From contig CAJTYV010000005.1 in the NCBI GenBank assembly GCA_910584195.1, positions 1 through 64,000 on the forward strand: a stretch of DNA of 64,000 nucleotides. Direction: 5' to 3'. Shown here piece after piece: positions 62,154-64,000 of this stretch; position 1 is the first letter of the stretch, and each line of letters begins with the position of its first letter. Position numbers and translations under genes: made by a program. The notes under the pieces are model-generated. The model saw only the letters and a program-made list of their open reading frames with translations, was not told where the DNA came from and made no database searches. Origin of the DNA: an uncultured Ruminococcus sp. GTDB taxonomy: Bacteria; Bacillota; Clostridia; Oscillospirales; Ruminococcaceae.

Positions 62154-62245
62154 ATCGCTTCTCCTAATTTTTGTAATTTACGGATTATTTCCGCTAAAGT
62201 TATTTTACCATATAATTTCTCTTTTGTCTACCTATTAATAAATAT

Positions 62246-62274
62246 TTGACATTCTTGCTAAAAAATGATATAAT
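62246..62274 (+). promoter_or_regulatory. Sigma-A promoter of the Cys-rich membrane protein
   Basis: Consensus TTGACA (62246-62251), 17 bases, TATAAT (62269-62274). Confidence 0.85.
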
Positions 62275-62318
62275 AAATTATAACCTTTCAGCGAATTGGG
62301 GATTAGGAGCGATACAGC

Positions 62319-63080
62319 ATGAAACAATTTAAATTTATTGCAACGCCGAAATTAATAGGCTATCTTATTAAATTTGTCATGCGTCTTACCGCTTTCGGAA
62401 TAATGTTATTTCTATACATAAGAAATAAGTCGGAGTTTTATGCATATACTGTCGCTTCTCCGAAGAACGGCATAAATTTTATGCATATTATGTGGGCTGT
62501 ATTTATGATTCTTATACTGCTGCACCTGTTTCCATCGAAAATAACATCTATGGGAGCGAGCAAAAGCAAGAAATCTAATTATTTTCCAATTCCCGAATAT
62601 TCTGAAACTGAACTATTAAAATTTATACATAATGAAAATATTAAAGCGTGGCGGTGTATGATATGTTGGATTTTCGGAAATGCTGTAATAGGTATACTTT
62701 ATTATTGCAAACTTTTCGGAAAATCAGAACTGTTGCTCATAACCGGTTTCTATTTTATAAGCGATTATATTTGTATATTGATTTTCTGTCCGTTTCAGAC
62801 ATTCGGACAAAAAAGCCGATGCTGCATAAATTGCCGAATTTATGACTGGGGACATTTTTTCATGTTCACCCCTATGCTGCTAATTGATACATTTTACAGC
62901 CGAAGCCTTTTTTTCATGGGAGCAGCTGTGATAATTCGTTGGGAAATTATATGGACAAATCATCCGGAACGTTTTTGGTACGGGTCTAATCAAACTCTTA
63001 GCTGCTGTAACTGCCAGGACAAAACATGTCAAATAAAGCGACAAATCAAAAAAAGTGCAGGACACATCATAAGAAAATAA
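62319..63080 (+). CDS. Unknown Cys-rich membrane protein
   Basis: 253 aa with about five to six helices. Two Cys motifs, CCINCRIYDWGHFF (about 168) and CCNCQDKTCQIKRQ (about 228), look like metal or Fe-S sites on the cytoplasmic face. No family name recognised. The convergent AraC gene ends two bases away. It has a strong promoter of its own. Confidence 0.7.
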   Translation: MKQFKFIATPKLIGYLIKFVMRLTAFGIMLFLYIRNKSEFYAYTVASPKNGINFMHIMWAVFMILILLHLFPSKITSMGASKSKKSNYFPIPEYSETELLKFIHNENIKAWRCMICWIFGNAVIGILYYCKLFGKSELLLITGFYFISDYICILIFCPFQTFGQKSRCCINCRIYDWGHFFMFTPMLLIDTFYSRSLFFMGAAVIIRWEIIWTNHPERFWYGSNQTLSCCNCQDKTCQIKRQIKKSAGHIIRK

Positions 63081-63081
63081 G

Positions 63082-63933
63082 CTATTCCCGCCACATTCTG
63101 CGATAAGCAAAACATGTCAGATTTTCAGCCTTTTTGAATTGTCTGACAAAATAGCTTTGATCGTTAAAGCCGCATTGATGCGCTATTTCTTCAACAGAGT
63201 TATCAGAAAAACGAAGAAGATGTTTTCCATAATTTATCCGACATGTAATGATATGCTGAAAAATGGTTCTTCCGTATATCTTTTTGTATTCTCTTGAGAG
63301 ATAATACTTACTTATGTAAAATTCAGAAGATAACTTTTCAAGAGTTAAATCTTCTTTGAAGTGTTCCTCAATATAAATATTTACAGCTTTGAGTTTCTGC
63401 TTCAATGCTGAATCCGCCTGTTCTGCCGCACATGTTGAAGTTAATGCAATAGTAAGAAGCTGAACTATCAATCCTGAGGTAAGAACCTCCGCATTCGGAT
63501 TTTTTTGCTCATTGCAATTTATTATCTCCAACAGCGCTGCTTTAACATTTTCGAAGTCAATAGGTCGAAATACGTTTCTTGACTGAACCGCAAAATTCTC
63601 ATAATACTGTTTGGACGTTGCTCCGCTGAAATGTACCCACATCAGTTCCCAAGGAGCATCTTCTGAACTTTTATAATGATGATGGATACGGCAGTCAATA
63701 AGAAAACAATCGCCCTTACTAAGAGAATACGTATCATCTCCGAAGCTTAATTCACCCTTACCTTCCAAAACCGCCGCATATAACCATGAATCTAGATCAT
63801 GGTGATGAGTTTCGGTAATGTCTTTCTTATTAATGACCCCGGTTTCCTGAGCATAAAAGAATGCATTTTTAGCTGCCGGACCGGGAGTACAAATAATTCT
63901 TTTTGAAACAGTATCTGCGTTACTTGTATTCAT
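63082..63933 (-). CDS. AraC-family transcription regulator with cupin sensor domain
   Basis: 283 aa. N-terminal cupin (about 25-110; GKGELSFGDDTYSLSKGDCFLID, IHHHY), a helical linker, and two HTH motifs at about 195-275 (LTLEKLSSEFYISKYYLSREYKK and VEEIAHQCGFNDQSYFVRQFKK). Probably senses a sugar or glycoside and regulates genes to the right of the window. RBS AAGGAGA precedes ATG 63933. Confidence 0.92.
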   Translation of the reverse strand: MNTSNADTVSKRIICTPGPAAKNAFFYAQETGVINKKDITETHHHDLDSWLYAAVLEGKGELSFGDDTYSLSKGDCFLIDCRIHHHYKSSEDAPWELMWVHFSGATSKQYYENFAVQSRNVFRPIDFENVKAALLEIINCNEQKNPNAEVLTSGLIVQLLTIALTSTCAAEQADSALKQKLKAVNIYIEEHFKEDLTLEKLSSEFYISKYYLSREYKKIYGRTIFQHIITCRINYGKHLLRFSDNSVEEIAHQCGFNDQSYFVRQFKKAENLTCFAYRRMWRE

Positions 63934-63967
63934 TTGTAACGTTCTCCTTAAGATTTATTGCCTTTAA

Positions 63968-63996
63968 ATTATATCACAAAATTCATGATTTGTCTA
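63968..63996 (-). promoter_or_regulatory. Sigma-A promoter of the AraC gene
   Basis: Minus-strand TAGACA (63991-63996), 17 bases, TATAAT (63968-63973). Confidence 0.75.
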
Positions 63997-64000
63997 TAAT

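Overview
The window is a low-GC chromosomal segment from an anaerobic Firmicute, most likely a Ruminococcus (Oscillospiraceae) that degrades plant cell walls. Three secreted polysaccharide-related proteins end in type I dockerins, two of them with ricin-type (CBM13) lectin repeats, which is the cellulosome style of ruminococci. T-box leaders, near-canonical TTGACA-17-TATAAT promoters, AGGAGG ribosome binding sites, ThyX, NADP-type glutamate dehydrogenase and a SecA with a SEC-C tail agree with this. No phage or IS genes are seen. Mobility shows only as palindromic MITE-like repeats, a decayed hicA and a group I intron.

Layout. 0.2-5.7 kb: minus-strand operon thyX, DUF2156, DJ-1, 5-formyl-THF cyclo-ligase, mltG, U32 protease-like (tRNA hydroxylation type). 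5.7-6.5 kb: mostly gene-free, with a broken hicA behind an intact promoter. 6.5-10.1 kb: ABC exporter pair, histidine kinase without a response regulator, radical SAM protein. 10.2-18.2 kb: gdhA, then a minus-strand cluster led by a T-box and valS (MmcQ/YjbR, frameshifted GNAT, an unknown, Dabb, SDR, folC). 18.5-21.4 kb: dockerin pectate lyase. 21.6-26.0 kb: two CobW-like GTPases, proC and two membrane proteins. 26.1-31.3 kb: dockerin DUF4874/DUF4832 protein and a sugar-isomerase/acyl-CoA synthetase fusion. 31.3-38.8 kb: MITE-like element, MutS-like ATPase with an XRE regulator, Cu/Zn-SOD-like protein, LUD protein, MATE, nudC, GH25 lysozyme. 38.9-40.5 kb: rtcB with a previously unlisted 54-aa downstream gene and an attenuator-like leader. 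40.6-45 kb: second MITE-like element, pyridoxamine kinase, three end-to-end hairpins, tRNA-Leu(UAA) interrupted by a 239-nt group I intron, second MATE. 45-47.8 kb: dockerin GH43. 48-56 kb: DUF1292, secA, two paralogous lipoproteins, methyltransferase, hslO, hflX. 56-57.4 kb: Mef-like MFS pump behind a 12-codon leader peptide. 57.5-60.3 kb: Asn T-box, asnS, asnA. 60.3-60.9 kb: a ~590-nt orphan noncoding RNA with its own promoter and terminator. 61.1-64 kb: zinc-ribbon/pilin-like protein, YdbC/PC4, Cys-rich membrane protein, AraC regulator.

How the parts work together. The dockerin proteins would dock on cohesin scaffolds and attack pectin and arabinan side chains. Amino-acid supply is tied to tRNA charging by T-boxes (valS; asnS-asnA). 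The thyX operon couples folate chemistry with thymidylate synthesis and cell-wall elongation. The least ordinary items are RNA-level: the tRNA-Leu intron, the large ncRNA, and the leader regions of the Mef-like gene and rtcB. All names rest on reading motifs by eye; no database search was run.
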